Notes: generated by a model from the letters alone, not told the origin. 44,930 nucleotides of DNA from Haplosporangium gracile (GCA_015499985.1 JAAAUF010000070.1:1-44930); one strand, 5' to 3'. Positions 25,450 through 36,106 are shown, counted from the first letter of the stretch. Translations and numbers: made by a program.

Positions 25450-26534
25450 TTAAACAACCTTTTCTTCAACAGCCTCAGCAACAGCAATCCTCTTCCGCCT
25501 CAACGCCTCCTCGTTCAGAACCGCCTGCTCCTTCTCAATCAACTCCAATTTCTGTCTCAACTTGACCTCATAATCATTGACATCTGTCCTATGTACAGGA
25601 AGGACATTCAGAATCCCCGTTCCGACCGCATCTCGTGAAATAGTACTTGTCGATTTAGTCGATGCTAAGGGTGACGAGGTAGGGAGGGACTCCATGGGTA
25701 CTATTGAGGTGAGAATTCTGTCTTGTCTGTACCGAATTGATTTTGTCAGGACCCATTGTCCTCCCATTGCCATGACGCCAAACATGAACGTTGCTGATGG
25801 TATTGCTTTTGCTCCTCCTATAATATAAAAGAAAGGTGCGTATTGCTGTTAATTTCTTTCCGATCACATTATCATCATCAAGATGAGCCAAAGTGCCGAA
25901 TACAAAGCTGAGATTGAACATACGTGCTAATGCGGCGAGGATGCCTCCTGTAAATGCTCCTGCGATTGTACTGCTCCAGAGATGATCAATATCCATGGTT
26001 TGCGAGTCCTTGAGGCCGTAGTATGGGTTCTTTTCACGTTGCAGACGAAGGAATGACTCGCGGAAAGCTAGTAACAAGCATATAAAGAGAGTGAGGCAAT
26101 TATTAGTGTCTAATTCAGTGTGCCCAATATTAGGCATAAAACCATGGTTCGATTCCTTTGACTCCTCGCGACAAAATAAAAAGTAACGACGCAGAAGGTA
26201 AAAAGAGGGTAGTTTACCGATGAAGGTCATGCCAAAGAGAGAGGCGTTGAGTCCTCCCGAGAATGCGTATGCTCCTACTGGCTTCTGCTTCAGGATTCCG
26301 ACAATGCCTCCCGCTGTCGCGCCTGTTACACCTATGCGTTTTAAGTCGTATATGTGTACCACAATGGGTAATGATCAGTTCCCCTTATCCCTATCTGATA
26401 CCGATACCAGTTTGTTCAGTTGGTCGGTTTTAAAACAATAATATATCCTTGTGTTGTTGCTGTATACCGGCGATGGCTGTGCCCTTGAGCAAGTCCTTGC
26501 CGACGTCTTTGTTCTTTCCATTCCATGCATCCAT
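25450..26534 (-). CDS. Tim17/Tim22/Tim23-family mitochondrial membrane protein
   Basis: Four exons on the minus strand: 26534-26468, 26331-26218, 26067-25924, 25817-25450; phases close to 230 residues. The middle has the Gly/Ala-rich helices typical of the Tim17 superfamily: GVTGATAGGIVGIL, FSGGLNASLFGMTF, then STIAGAFTGGILAALARGAK and TFMFGVMAMGGQWV, giving about four predicted membrane helices. Family members sit in the mitochondrial inner membrane (protein import subunits, a complex I accessory subunit) or as outer-membrane/plastid pores. The C-terminal 60 residues form a charged, probable coiled-coil tail (about 195-228), which makes it longer than a minimal Tim17 domain. Which member it is cannot be told; it does not look like canonical Tim17 or Tim23 itself. 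It shares a 241-bp divergent spacer with the F-box gene. Confidence 0.82.
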
Positions 26535-26775
26535 CTTTAGAGTCCTGTTTCCTGTGTTTGAGAATGAAGTTGAAAAAAGATCAGTTCTTCCTCGGTGATC
26601 TCTTTGTTCTCGCTACGCTGTCCTCTTCCGAATCGCACTTCTTGTAATTCTTTACTGCACGTGACAAAATCGCAAGGCCCGAGCGTGTGAGTCTTTTTCT
26701 TTTTTTTCATTTTATTCGCTTTTATCACTTTCCGCTTATTCACCCTGGGAACTCCCGCGCCATGCAAAGAAAGCA
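26535..26775. promoter_or_regulatory. Divergent promoter between Tim17-family and F-box genes
   Basis: Only 241 bases separate two ATGs pointing away from each other, so both promoters must lie here or overlap the genes. No TATA box was seen. An ATG at 26762 opens a frame out of register with the F-box start at 26776 and overlaps it. Confidence 0.5.
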
Positions 26776-28503
26776 ATGGACATGGCGACCGCCCCCTCCC
26801 AAACTCACCCATCGAGTAACAACAGCAACAATAACAGACACAACAATAACAACAACAACAACAACAACAGCGCCAACAACGAAGGCAACAACGATCACCT
26901 ACACGCCCTGGACGTATCAGAGATCCGCTCCCTCATTGCCGAATATTTGACAAAACAAGACCTCGGCGTCTGTATCCTCGTCTGTAAGAAGTGGTCCCTC
27001 GATTTCATCCCCCTCTACTGGCGCACCATCTTTGTTCAACCCCACAAAGTCACCCGGTATCCAGACTCCGTCCTCCGTCAACACGGTCAACATCTCCGGA
27101 TTCTCCATGCGGGGCGGATCGAAGAGACTTCAGTCTTTAACCAGGCCTCTGTCGATCAACTGCAGTCCCTGGAGATCTCAACCTGTGGGTCCAAGGAACG
27201 CGAGGATGGGGGAAGAGGGTGTCTGCAGGAGATTGTTTATAGGAATTGGAGGGGGTTGATGTCGCTTAATTGGAGGTGTTTTGGAAGGGATACGACGATG
27301 GAGAGATCTTTTCGACTTTGGCCGGCAATGTTTCAGGGTTTGCAGGCGCTTGTCGAGCTGGAGTTGAGTAATTGGTCGTTGTCGAGGGTTGACTTTTTGA
27401 GGATGTTGATTGCGTGTCCGATGCTCAGGAAGTTGACTTTCCAGGCCGTTGAGGATATTCAAGAGACGACTGGTGGGAGGCAGGGTCGGAGGTCCAGTCT
27501 ACAGCACCTTGGAGAGCCCGTCGGAGCGGTGACAACAGCGACGACTACATTACAGAATGCCAGTCAGGGCAATAACAATATGGCGAATACCCCTAGGAAA
27601 TCACCACCTCAGGAAGACGAGCGACTCCTGGAACTTCAACACACCACTCTAGCCTCCCTAACCTTCATCGGCGAGCTCATTCCATCCTTCTTACAACACG
27701 TCCCGAACATCACACGACTGGAGATCATAAACATCATGCAGGGCGACTTCAAGGACATGGACGAACAAGTCATGACAAAGCCCTGTTGTACAGAGGTCAC
27801 CCATCTAACCTTGATGACAGAATGTTCAGCCCCACTTCGATACCTCTCGACAGTGATGGTCATGTCAACCCTGGTCTCCTTTGAAGGAATCGTGCCTTTC
27901 CAGGTTCTGGACGACTTTTTGGAACTTATTCTTCGGTCTCACTCTCAGACCATTGAGGTTTTGCTGTTGCGCGAGAGGAATCCGTTACAACAGCAGCAAT
28001 CCGGGTTTCAGTTCAACGTCTGGAGGTTCTTTGAGTCTTGTCCGCGACTGTTCAAGCTAGAGATCCCGTATTCATTACGGAACTGTGTCGGTCTTGCTGT
28101 TGTGAACACGAACGGCAGTCCGCCCCGCCTTACTCACCCATATCACGACTACCCCAACTACAACAACGTCAGCAACGGCAATCACATACCTCTAGAAGTA
28201 CCACCCTTCTCAGAAGCGACTCTAGAGCTAAGACTCTACGAGCCTACACGAGAATGGGTTTGCAAGGACCTTCGACGACTCCAACTTCGGATTGAGGACA
28301 TGGACCAGACAAGATCCATGCAACAGATTCCATTCGATCTCTGTGTCGATCGACTTTTGCCTCCTGAACAGAAACGCGACAACTCTCGGAGGACCCGCTC
28401 TGCTCTGGAAAGGATGATTCTGGAGCGACTCTCGGGGTTGGAGAAACTGGAGGCGTTAAATATTGGTGGAGGATGGTATACTCTTACTGCGAGGAAGTCA
28501 TAG
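26776..28503 (+). CDS. F-box / leucine-rich-like protein, intact
   Basis: Single exon, 575 residues. After a poly-Asn stretch (about 14-40) an F-box-like helix region lies at about 43-85 (LDVSEIRSLIAEYL, LVCKKWSLDFIPLYWRTIFV). Behind it are irregular leucine-rich-like repeats and the motif EWVCKDLRRLQLRI near 492-505. F-box proteins plug into Skp1-Cullin-1 ubiquitin ligases and choose the substrate; the target is unknown. The EWVC-K/T-L motif is shared with the three decayed copies at 32.7-38.2 kb, so this is an intact relative of that local family. The start is the first of two close ATGs (26776, 26782). It lies tail-to-tail with the PARG gene, only 121 bases between stop codons. Confidence 0.85.
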   Translation: MDMATAPSQTHPSSNNSNNNRHNNNNNNNNNSANNEGNNDHLHALDVSEIRSLIAEYLTKQDLGVCILVCKKWSLDFIPLYWRTIFVQPHKVTRYPDSVLRQHGQHLRILHAGRIEETSVFNQASVDQLQSLEISTCGSKEREDGGRGCLQEIVYRNWRGLMSLNWRCFGRDTTMERSFRLWPAMFQGLQALVELELSNWSLSRVDFLRMLIACPMLRKLTFQAVEDIQETTGGRQGRRSSLQHLGEPVGAVTTATTTLQNASQGNNNMANTPRKSPPQEDERLLELQHTTLASLTFIGELIPSFLQHVPNITRLEIINIMQGDFKDMDEQVMTKPCCTEVTHLTLMTECSAPLRYLSTVMVMSTLVSFEGIVPFQVLDDFLELILRSHSQTIEVLLLRERNPLQQQQSGFQFNVWRFFESCPRLFKLEIPYSLRNCVGLAVVNTNGSPPRLTHPYHDYPNYNNVSNGNHIPLEVPPFSEATLELRLYEPTREWVCKDLRRLQLRIEDMDQTRSMQQIPFDLCVDRLLPPEQKRDNSRRTRSALERMILERLSGLEKLEALNIGGGWYTLTARKS

Positions 28504-28543
28504 CATCATTTGTAGTACATTTTTGTTATTCATGTTGATGTCT

Positions 28544-28549
28544 TTTATT
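28544..28549 (-). terminator. Poly(A) signal of the PARG gene
   Basis: The minus strand reads AATAAA about 75 bases downstream of the PARG stop codon. It lies on the F-box side of the convergent spacer, so the two 3' UTRs probably overlap. Confidence 0.5.
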
Positions 28550-28583
28550 CAAAAAAAAATTCAGTAACATTGAGAACTTGGAC

Positions 28584-28589
28584 AATAAA
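28584..28589 (+). terminator. Poly(A) signal of the F-box gene
   Basis: AATAAA about 80 bases after the F-box stop codon, followed by A-rich DNA. It lies closer to the PARG stop than the PARG signal does, so the two 3' ends interlock. Confidence 0.5.
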
Positions 28590-28624
28590 AAAATAAAAAA
28601 GGATAAAAAAAAAAAATTGAGCTA

Positions 28625-31428
28625 TCATGCTTCAGGGACAAAAGTCATGGCGGTACTCAAGTACTCCAACAGTGTCTTTTCCCGGAATCCTTGAATCTCT
28701 CCGACGGAGTTCCTGCGTGGGTACCGCATGATGCACTCCACCAACCGCTCTATTATTTTCATGAGCATAAGATGCAAGAGAAATGCTCAGTGAAACGGCT
28801 CAGAGACAGAAAACGAAGCGAAAAGTAAGAAGCAAACACACGTTGGTATAGATGGTACTTACTGGGGTCATTCGCGTTTCCAGAGGCATTGGCAACCTTG
28901 ACAAAGGCCTCAATTTCTTCCTGGAGCTGCTGCATTCCAAACGTGTAGTATAACAGATCGTCTCCTAGGGACTTGTCGTCGGGACTAAAACCTCCACAGA
29001 TCGAGGCAGCGATCCACTGGAGGACAAACTTGAGCTGCAAGTGACCTCCAAAGGCACCACAGCCCCAGTTTCCTGTTGCGATAGGACGGAACCTCTTCTT
29101 GTCAGCGGAGCTGCTCGTCTCGGTGCTGTCGTCGTCTGGTCGAGCCAAGCCCCACTCAGAGGCATTGATGGGTGATTGACGGAATCCGACAATGGCCTTG
29201 TTGATCTCTCGGAGGACGTAGTGCCGTTCGAACTGGTCCAAGCGTGACAATCTCGATTTGAATGGCCGGGCGTCAATCGCGCACACCTCAGTCATACGAC
29301 GACCAAGCTTATCCCTTTTTGTTCACAAAGAAAGAAAGAAAAAAAGAAAAGAAGAATGTTAACAACTGTCAATGTAATGCTGATTGCGATTTAATAGTAT
29401 GCGGATAAAATAGTGTTTACCTGGGTGTAGGGTCGCGATGATCAGAGAACCATTCAAATGTCTTCGAGTATCCAATATAGTTGGAGTATCGCTCAACACC
29501 CTTGATCAGAACAGCCTCGTTGGCCTCCAACTGTTGACAAAACAGGCGGGACACAATCAACTCTGGGCAAATCATGAACCGGATTTCTTCCTGAACGGCA
29601 CCCTATTAATTATAAACGTGCGACGGAGTTAGAAGCACTGCATCAGAGGCAACTTTTTGTGTTTCTTCAAAGTTTGGCGTAAAATAATGCGGGATGAGTT
29701 ACCTTTTCTAGAGCTCCTCCTCCAATGTTCTTGTTGGCAAAGTCGAGCTGCAGGGCGCCTTGGGGGGCTTCCTCTAGTGGGATCGACCAGTCCACAGCCA
29801 CGTTGCTGAGAGTGAAGTCATCCTTCTTCCAGCGTTCATTGTCAGTAAGGTATGCTGGCTTTTTCAGAACCTGGCGATGATACGTCACTGTGCCCCGAGG
29901 CACTATTGAGTCATTGCAAAAAAAAAGAAAAGAAAAAAGAGCGCTGTAATTAATATCTTTCGTTTTGCGCCATGCTGATAAACTTGACATAGACAACCAG
30001 GCGAGTAAGAAGAACTTACTCTCGGTGGTGACGCGATCAAAGTAGTGGAGAATGCATCGCAGCTTGGCAGCCTGGGCGGGAGTACAAGGGGTACGAGACT
30101 CTTCGGTCCAGAATAAGCTAATAAAGTTGATGGAGGGCATCTTGGGCATCCAGTCCTTTCCTTCCTTGACTTCTTCGTCCTTCATAGCGAGATCCTCAAG
30201 CTTGGTCGAGACAGATGAAGGCGACTCGTCCTCAAAGAACTCAAACTTAGCGGCGGGTCCTTTGGATCTCTGCTTCCTGGGTGGCCGGGGAATACCTTGA
30301 CCCTTCTTGCCTCCACGACCAGCTCCACGAACTCCGCCACCACCACCACCTCGAGCCCCTTCCCCCTTATTGTTGGCCTGACGATGCCCCTTAGAGGGGG
30401 GTCGCTCATCCTTGTCCTCTGATCCGCTGTCATCCTCTTCTTCAGCGGCGCCCTTACTTCCTTGTTTTACGTTCGGGGCGATGGAATCTTCCTTGCTCAC
30501 AGCTGACTTCTTCTTCCTTCCACGCTTGTAAGGGGCATTCCTGCAGGGGAATGTGTTGAAGAAGAAGTTGGCCAGTAGACACGCGATCTGTTCCTGTGAG
30601 AGCGTAACCGCCGAATCTTGCTGCTGCTTCAAGAAGGGAATAGGCTTGGTAATCAGCTCAGGCAGTCGCAAGGCCAGAGCCTGCATCCGGGGTAACGTCA
30701 CGTCAAAGAAGTACTGTCGCTCCTTCGTACTCAAGAACTGGCTTTTCAGTGGTCCTCCTGTTTCTGTTTCAGTCCCTGCACTAGCGTTCCCTCCCGGCTG
30801 TTGAAAAGGATGCACTTGTTCCTGGTTATAGACGTCTTCCTGATGCGGAGAAGACCGTCCAAAGTCATAGTCATCGTCATCGGAGCTGCTTCCGGCAGCA
30901 CGGGCCGCCTGAATCTGCTGCTCTGTCGGATCCAAAAGAGTGTCAGAGTGAGCGCCGGATCCTTCTTGGGGCAAATCGGCGCTCCGGATGTTCAGGAAGG
31001 CGTCGAGGGCATTCAGGTTCCACCCGTTCTGCTTGCCCTTGTTCCACTGAAGCATGACATCCGAGAGCTGCTGACAGTTGACAATCGGCTCGGAGAGTCT
31101 CTTCGAAATCTCGGGCCAGAATGACTTGTCAGACTCGTAGATCCGCTTGGAACAGGGCATCCGGACATGCTCCAGATCCCACGTATCCTGAAATTCAGTC
31201 GGGAAGGAAGACTGATCCAACCCGGGGACCTATTGCGACGAAAAGAGAGGAGGTCAGCGATCAATGCAATTGAAGGTGCGACGCTGTTGCGATAAGATGC
31301 GGGAGGAGAGATATAACGCGACTGACCTTGCAGAGGACGTGGTTGACTCCGGTTTCAAAATACTCGTGGTCCCGAGCAGACTTGAGCATGGCCGAAGCCA
31401 CGGTGGTTGAGGAGGCAGAAGAGGCCAT
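28625..31428 (-). CDS. PARG: Poly(ADP-ribose) glycohydrolase (PARG)
   Basis: Six exons on the minus strand: 31428-31327, 31229-30020, 29902-29703, 29602-29421, 29314-28863, 28749-28625; phases close to 756 residues. The catalytic signature is present as NIGGGALEK followed by GAVQEE (GGG at 498-500, QEE at 508-510), with the intron falling exactly between the two halves. GYSKTFEWF (about 545-553) and GNWGCGAFGG match the ADP-ribose-binding macrodomain core. A helical accessory region precedes it. Within this lies a long basic, Gly/Arg-rich and acidic insertion (about 230-350; RGRKKK, several RGG-like repeats) that could be a nuclear signal or RNA/PAR-binding tail. The enzyme cuts ribose-ribose bonds of poly(ADP-ribose) made by PARPs and usually acts in nucleus and cytoplasm. 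The start is the first in-frame ATG; the TATA box upstream supports it. Confidence 0.92.
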
Positions 31429-31522
31429 GGTTGCTGGTGAAGGTGAAGGTGGAGTTGCTTGTTGTTGGCTAGCTGCTGTGGTTGCTGTTGTTGAGAAGAG
31501 CCGAGAAGGAAGTGTCGCGAGT

Positions 31523-31531
31523 CCTTTTATA
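31523..31531 (-). promoter_or_regulatory. TATA box of the PARG gene
   Basis: The minus strand reads TATAAAAGG about 95 bases upstream of the PARG ATG. This fits a start site near 31500 and a 5' UTR of about 70 nt. Confidence 0.6.
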
Positions 31532-32390
31532 GCTGTCGGGTGTAAGAGTAACAAAGAGAGGTAGAAGAGGCGAGAACGGAAGTGGAGAGAACGCGATGGA
31601 ACAGCGAAGGTCGATGAGTGTGGGTTGGGATGGAATGAATTGAGGATTGAGGATTGGCGCAGTAGGCGGGTCGAGGCGGTGATGTAAGGCAGAGTCGAAG
31701 GATGATTGAGGAAGTGGTTTATTGGTGAATGGTGGATCAGGGGGTTGTTGTTGTTGCTGTTATGCTTGAGGAAGGAGGAAACAAGAAGGGTGCGGTCAAG
31801 TCAAACACCAGCTAAAGTGAGCTCCATCAAGGTCCAAGAGGACCTGCGCCGCTTCTTTTCTCCTTGGTGCTGGTTGGGCGGTGTTAAACAAGATCAAAAA
31901 GGGACAGGCAGAAACAAGAGTGATTAAAGTTTTATTTGCCGCCATTACTTCACTATTTAAAGTATCGCACGCCGCGATTGAGTTGTGTCCCTTACAAGCA
32001 GGCGACACAGACGAACTTCGAGGAGGTCCTCGTGTTGCTCCGCCCCTTCCTTTTCTCGCTCGCGCTTCCCACAAAAACATAAAACAAAAAAAAAAAAAAA
32101 AAAACAGTACCGTTCCATGCAATTGATAGCCAAGTGTTGAATGCTACACATTGGTCTCACAAACACCTGCCAGCGGCTTCTTTGGCTTTTACCTTTTGAA
32201 TCAAAAAAAAAGTAGTAGCCAGGTTTATGTAGCCTTGAATATTTTATGCCTCCGAGCGCGCCAGGGTGAAAAAGTTCTTTTGATGACTTGGTGCTTTGGC
32301 TCTCTCTTCTACTCTCTTGTGGCTAACAAGGGCCTCATCTTTACTACAGAAATAGAATGGCGGTTAAGGGTTCGCGTATTGCATGAAAAA
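31532..32390. other. PARG upstream flank, no gene seen
   Basis: No supported gene. A frame continuous with PARG stays open back to a stop at about 31801 but has no ATG. An A-run of about 18 lies at 32087-32104. The rest has no recognisable motif. Confidence 0.5.
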
Positions 32391-32399
32391 GGAAAAGGG
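32391..32399. repeat. Left target-site duplication
   Basis: GGAAAAGGG directly abuts the left terminal inverted repeat and is repeated exactly at the right end (32652-32660). Confidence 0.85.
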
Positions 32400-32651
32400 T
32401 AGTCTCGACCCAGTCCTTCAAGATTTCGAGTACTGGGAATTTCATTCCCATAGAGTATCTTCATCATAGAATTCAAGAGGTGTGTCAAAGGGTGCGCCTC
32501 TTTGCTGCAAACCTTCCTTTTTGGGACGAAACTACAATGAATCACGTGATTTAATATACTCAATAATGCGGTGATGTGTCATGTGATCAATTGTAGTTTA
32601 GTCCCAAAAAGGAAGGAATTAAATAAAAAAATTGACACTGGGTCGAGACTA
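32400..32651. mobile_element. Non-autonomous TIR element (MITE), 252 bp
   Basis: The element begins with TAGTCTCGACCCAGT (32400-32414) and ends with its exact reverse complement (32637-32651). It is flanked by a perfect 9-bp duplication GGAAAAGGG. It encodes nothing, so a transposase elsewhere would have to move it. A 9-bp duplication is typical of Mutator-like (MULE) transposons; that class is inferred from length alone, and the TIR is shorter than in most MULEs. Perfect TIRs and duplication suggest a fairly recent insertion. It sits about 80 bases before the F-box homology of the first decayed copy. No other copy was seen in this window. Confidence 0.85.
32512..32616. repeat. Imperfect hairpin inside the MITE
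   Basis: Two 38-base arms (32512-32549 and 32579-32616) are reverse complements at about 34 of 38 positions, with a 29-base loop. The outer part CCTTCCTTTTTGGGAC is perfect. A transcript across it would fold into a long stem. Confidence 0.8.
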
Positions 32652-32660
32652 GGAAAAGGG
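32652..32660. repeat. Right target-site duplication
   Basis: GGAAAAGGG follows the right terminal inverted repeat and matches the left copy (32391-32399) exactly. Confidence 0.85.
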
Positions 32661-32699
32661 AATAAAAATTAATCTCTCTTCCGCTTCTTTTCGGCCAAC

Positions 32700-34030
32700 A
32701 ACCTGTGGCCCACAACAACCCGATTCATCGACTTGCCAGCTGAACTGATTACCTTGGTGCTCGCATTTCTCAACAACCGCGACATTGGGCGTCTTTTGGT
32801 GGGCTGTTGCCATCTACATGTCTTCAGCGCAACCTCCCTCTACCGCAGTGTTTGGTATACCGTACGTTCGCAAAGGACTATTGGCCTCAATGAGCGCCCT
32901 GTGAGGTCTGGGGAGGAACGTGTATTGTATCCGGTCAACTAGTTTGGATGAAAAACATCTCCAACGGTGTTACAACAATCTACGGAAATTCCTGCAGGAA
33001 CGACTCTCCGCCTCGAGTGTATCTATTTACTGAAGCAGGATTAATTCCTGTGGATCTTCTTCTTTCACCGCCACTGTCGCAGCCGCCATCGACCTGCAAC
33101 ACTCGGGATCGAATCTGCTCACAACCGCGATTACGTCGACGCCTCAATCTGTCTTGAACCTACTCGATATAATAATGCTTACGGACTTGTTTCGCGCCTG
33201 ACCAACGCGGCACTCATCACTGGAACATTCTGTGGCTCGACCCTTTTCTCACGACTGTCAATGTGGATGACACTGCAGTTACGAATGTATTTTCAACTCG
33301 CTTTTCTTAACCAACATAATCCCACGGATTGAGCACCTTCAGTCGCCAAGAAATTGCAGTTGATTGTGAGTAAGCTCCTGGCGATCACCCTTGGGTGATG
33401 TTGTAGGCTAGAGAAATTTTAGGCGACAGGACCATACCATTTGTTCTCGACCTGAATGATGCGATTGGGCAAGAATGGGTTTGCAAGGGACTCAAGAGAC
33501 CTGCGCATTACGGTTGATTTATCGATGCAAGCTAATCATAGACATTGTAATTGGAAGAGAAGTATTAGACGCGTTAAAGTATGAAGTGTTTGAACCACAG
33601 CTGAGGGATCATTGGACAAAACTGGATGCTTTCTACACGCAACTGGGGAAGCTGACTAGGTCGGAATTACTGGAGCTGTTTGCTGCGCAGATGTCGAGAG
33701 GTTTGCCTTACACCACTCACTCTTTGCCCGGATTGCTATCATTGAAGTAGAAGGAAGACAAGGAGACCGGAAGGTGAGGGCCTTTGTCGCTGCTTAATAG
33801 ACTGGAGAAGTTGTGGGTTGTTTAGGAGTGCTTTCAATCGCAAACTATAGAGGCGGTAACGACTTTTGGACGACGCGAAGATAGTTGAATTGCGAAGCAT
33901 TCGCCTGTCTTGAAGGCAACTGAGTTGTTGGACGTGAGGGACGCGTGGCGAAAAGAGATCCAGATATCGAAGCATCTAGCTTGATTTAGAGAAAAACGGC
34001 CAAGTTTGAAGATGTCTCTAAAATAATAAA
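32700..34030 (+). pseudogene. Decayed F-box gene, copy 1
   Basis: The beginning keeps an F-box (RFIDLPAELITLVLAFLNNR, LYRSVW) but no ATG lies between it and the nearest in-frame stop upstream (TAA at about 32670). A stop at 32940-32942 is followed by family sequence in another frame (HLQRCYNNLRKFLQERLS). EWVCKGLK at about 33473 runs on only after a frameshift, into LRITVDLSM. A long stretch ending LGKLTRSELLELFAAQM lies at 33541-33750, and more stops break the C-terminal part (GLLSLK-stop, RLEKLWVV-stop). The C-terminal half aligns end-to-end with copy 3 and copy 2. It is a relic of an F-box/leucine-rich-like gene and should not make a full protein. The MITE ends about 50 bases before this span. 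Confidence 0.75.
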
Positions 34031-34159
34031 AATCTTGTTTTTATTATGCGGAGTAAATTCGCTTTGATACTTTCGATTCGCTCAGTCATTAAAGTAAATG
34101 TGGTAATTGAAAGATCTGACAGAAGTAACTTTCAACGAGTGCTGCGTTTGTAGCCAGGC

Positions 34160-36106
34160 AAGGTGTGGTAGCAAAAGGGAATTTCGTCTCTCGTAATGTG
34201 GGACCCACAGCTCTTCCTCCTGAAGCGCAGTCCAGTTGTCAAACATTTATTCCGCTTATACTTGTCCAAATCCCTCGACGGTCCCAGAGATATCCGTCCG
34301 GACTGACCCACACAGGACTTTTAGTTTCTTCAACCCCCCCAGATGGTGTAAGTATCCTGGCGGGCTGGTGCTGGTAGTTGTAGGAGAGTTTAGTCGCATC
34401 ATCCCTGGAATCGAATAATCCAGGTAAGAATTTCTGGCTCCTTCTGCGCATGCGATGTCGTTTCAACTGTCCCTTTGGCATCCAGGATCTCTAGTTGTGT
34501 CAACGTCCCCAGTCTCTGAACAAATACTTCTGCCACCATCCAAAGGTCACGTCCTGCCTGATGTCGCACTTTGCCAGCCCCGAGGCCGACGCATAAGTGT
34601 GCTAGTATGGCCTCCTGTAAAAAGCATCAACATCCACACTCAGTTCAAGTTCCCGCAGGCTGGCAGTGCAGACCCACTCGACAGCGACAAGGTTCTTCAT
34701 GGGGAAGGAGGCTTTGATGGTATTGTTTCCAGAAAGTTCCAATAGTTCAAGGGTACAACACGTCGCCAAAATGGTCGCAGCGGTCGGGCTGCATATATTG
34801 TGGCTATCTGTGAGCTTCAATTCCCGAATCGTCCGCGAATGTCGCTGGAGACTACGGAGAAATATCTGTGTTACTAGGTTGCCTTCTCCGTCAAGGACTG
34901 ACGCTACGATTATAGATGTTACCTGTTGTGGAGGGGTCGCCTGCAAAATACCGCCAAGGTTGCTGTGTTGTTCATAGATGTACTGAGCATTGGCTGTCAA
35001 CTGATGGAGGCGTGGACAGTATGTTTGAATTGTTTGCCAGATTGAGTCCAGATCCTCCTTGGACCTCATATCAGGTATGTACAGCCTATCGAGAGCAACG
35101 CAGCGTCCGAAAAAAAGAGGGTAATCTCCTATGCAGGTCATCCTTCCGGCACCTCTGGTAAAGTAAGAGCGCGAAGTCGATCCAGTGATGGCCTACACGG
35201 TCGAGGTGTCTCAGGAAGTGAACTGTCCTCCTCGTCCTTATATTCGATATTGTCGCCGTCCAGAACAAGAGCTTTGTCGTAGATTTCGAGGGCCGTGTCA
35301 TATTCTCTCTCGCAGTTCATCACGAACTCCTCGATCGACTCCGTGCAGCAGGTGGCGAAGAATCTTCGTATTAGCTTATCTTTGTGCTCTTTGATGAGGG
35401 TGATATCCGTACTAAGATATCTCAGTTTTTTCAATGTCCCAATGCTGCGTGCCAGCGTGCACCGAGTGGCAGGACGATCAAAGACAAGACAGGAGACGAT
35501 GAGGTGTGACAAGTGCGGGCTCAGTCCGATCAGCTAGCAGTATCGAGCCTCCTGTAGTACGGGTTTATTGTCGGCGATACGGCGGTGAGTAGTTTCCCTG
35601 ATGTATAGGCCAAGCCGAGCCAAGTTGACCAGCGGAGGAAAAACAACTGGAGCTTGATTGCCGAAATTACTGGGTAACATAGGAGGCGCTGTCCATTCCG
35701 GTATGACGGTCATGCCTGTTGTTAGTGTTGCTGCTGCTCCGATGGTGGTGGCCGTAGCTGTTGGATAGGCTTGTCCGGAAAGCAACTTGCTTTGTCGAAA
35801 GGCCACAATCCCGTCAAAGTAAGATTTCTAAAAGAATGTGTTAGCCTCGAGGGGACGTATAAGTGCAGCATGTGCGACAAAGGTCTTCAAGTCGCCGGGT
35901 GAAAGCCGGCTGGTCCCGTTCCTGCGCCTGCAGACGTCGACGGTTCGCCAGAAAAGAGGTGTAATCGCTGTCCTAAAAGCGCGACAAGTTTGCAACAGCC
36001 GCGAAAGTTCTTGTAGGCCCAAGTGTGCCGCGACGTTAACAGTCAGCTCTAGCAGGGGGAACATCGATTCGTAGGTCGAAGTCATTGCGAAAAAAGAACG
36101 CCGCAT
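34160..36106 (-). pseudogene. Decayed F-box gene, copy 2
   Basis: The minus-strand start MRRSFFAMTSTYES is followed by an F-box-like region (LTVNVAAHLGLQEL, ITPLFWRTVDV). The frame then meets TAG at 35828-35830 and TAG at 35534-35536, each with family-like sequence continuing in frame beyond. It shifts frame near 35140, and again after 34602. Beyond, EVFVQRLGTLTQLEIL and GLKKLKVLCGSVRTD match the C-terminal part of copy 3 (LEAFYTQLGKLVKLKDLEI; GLKKLRVVQGCFRTG). No plausible introns remove the stops. Originally an F-box/leucine-rich-like protein of about 600 residues. It lies tail-to-tail with copy 1 and head-to-tail with copy 3. Confidence 0.75.

Noticed and set aside
31429..31803. An in-frame extension of PARG with a mitochondrial presequence look (LPSRLFSTTATTAAS)
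   Set aside because: It has no ATG over 125 open codons, and a TATA box (TATAAAAGG, 31523-31531) lies inside it. It is more likely promoter and 5' UTR. A non-AUG start or a hidden upstream exon cannot be wholly excluded.
32400..32651. A hAT-type assignment for the MITE
   Set aside because: hAT elements make 8-bp duplications; here the exact match is 9 bp.
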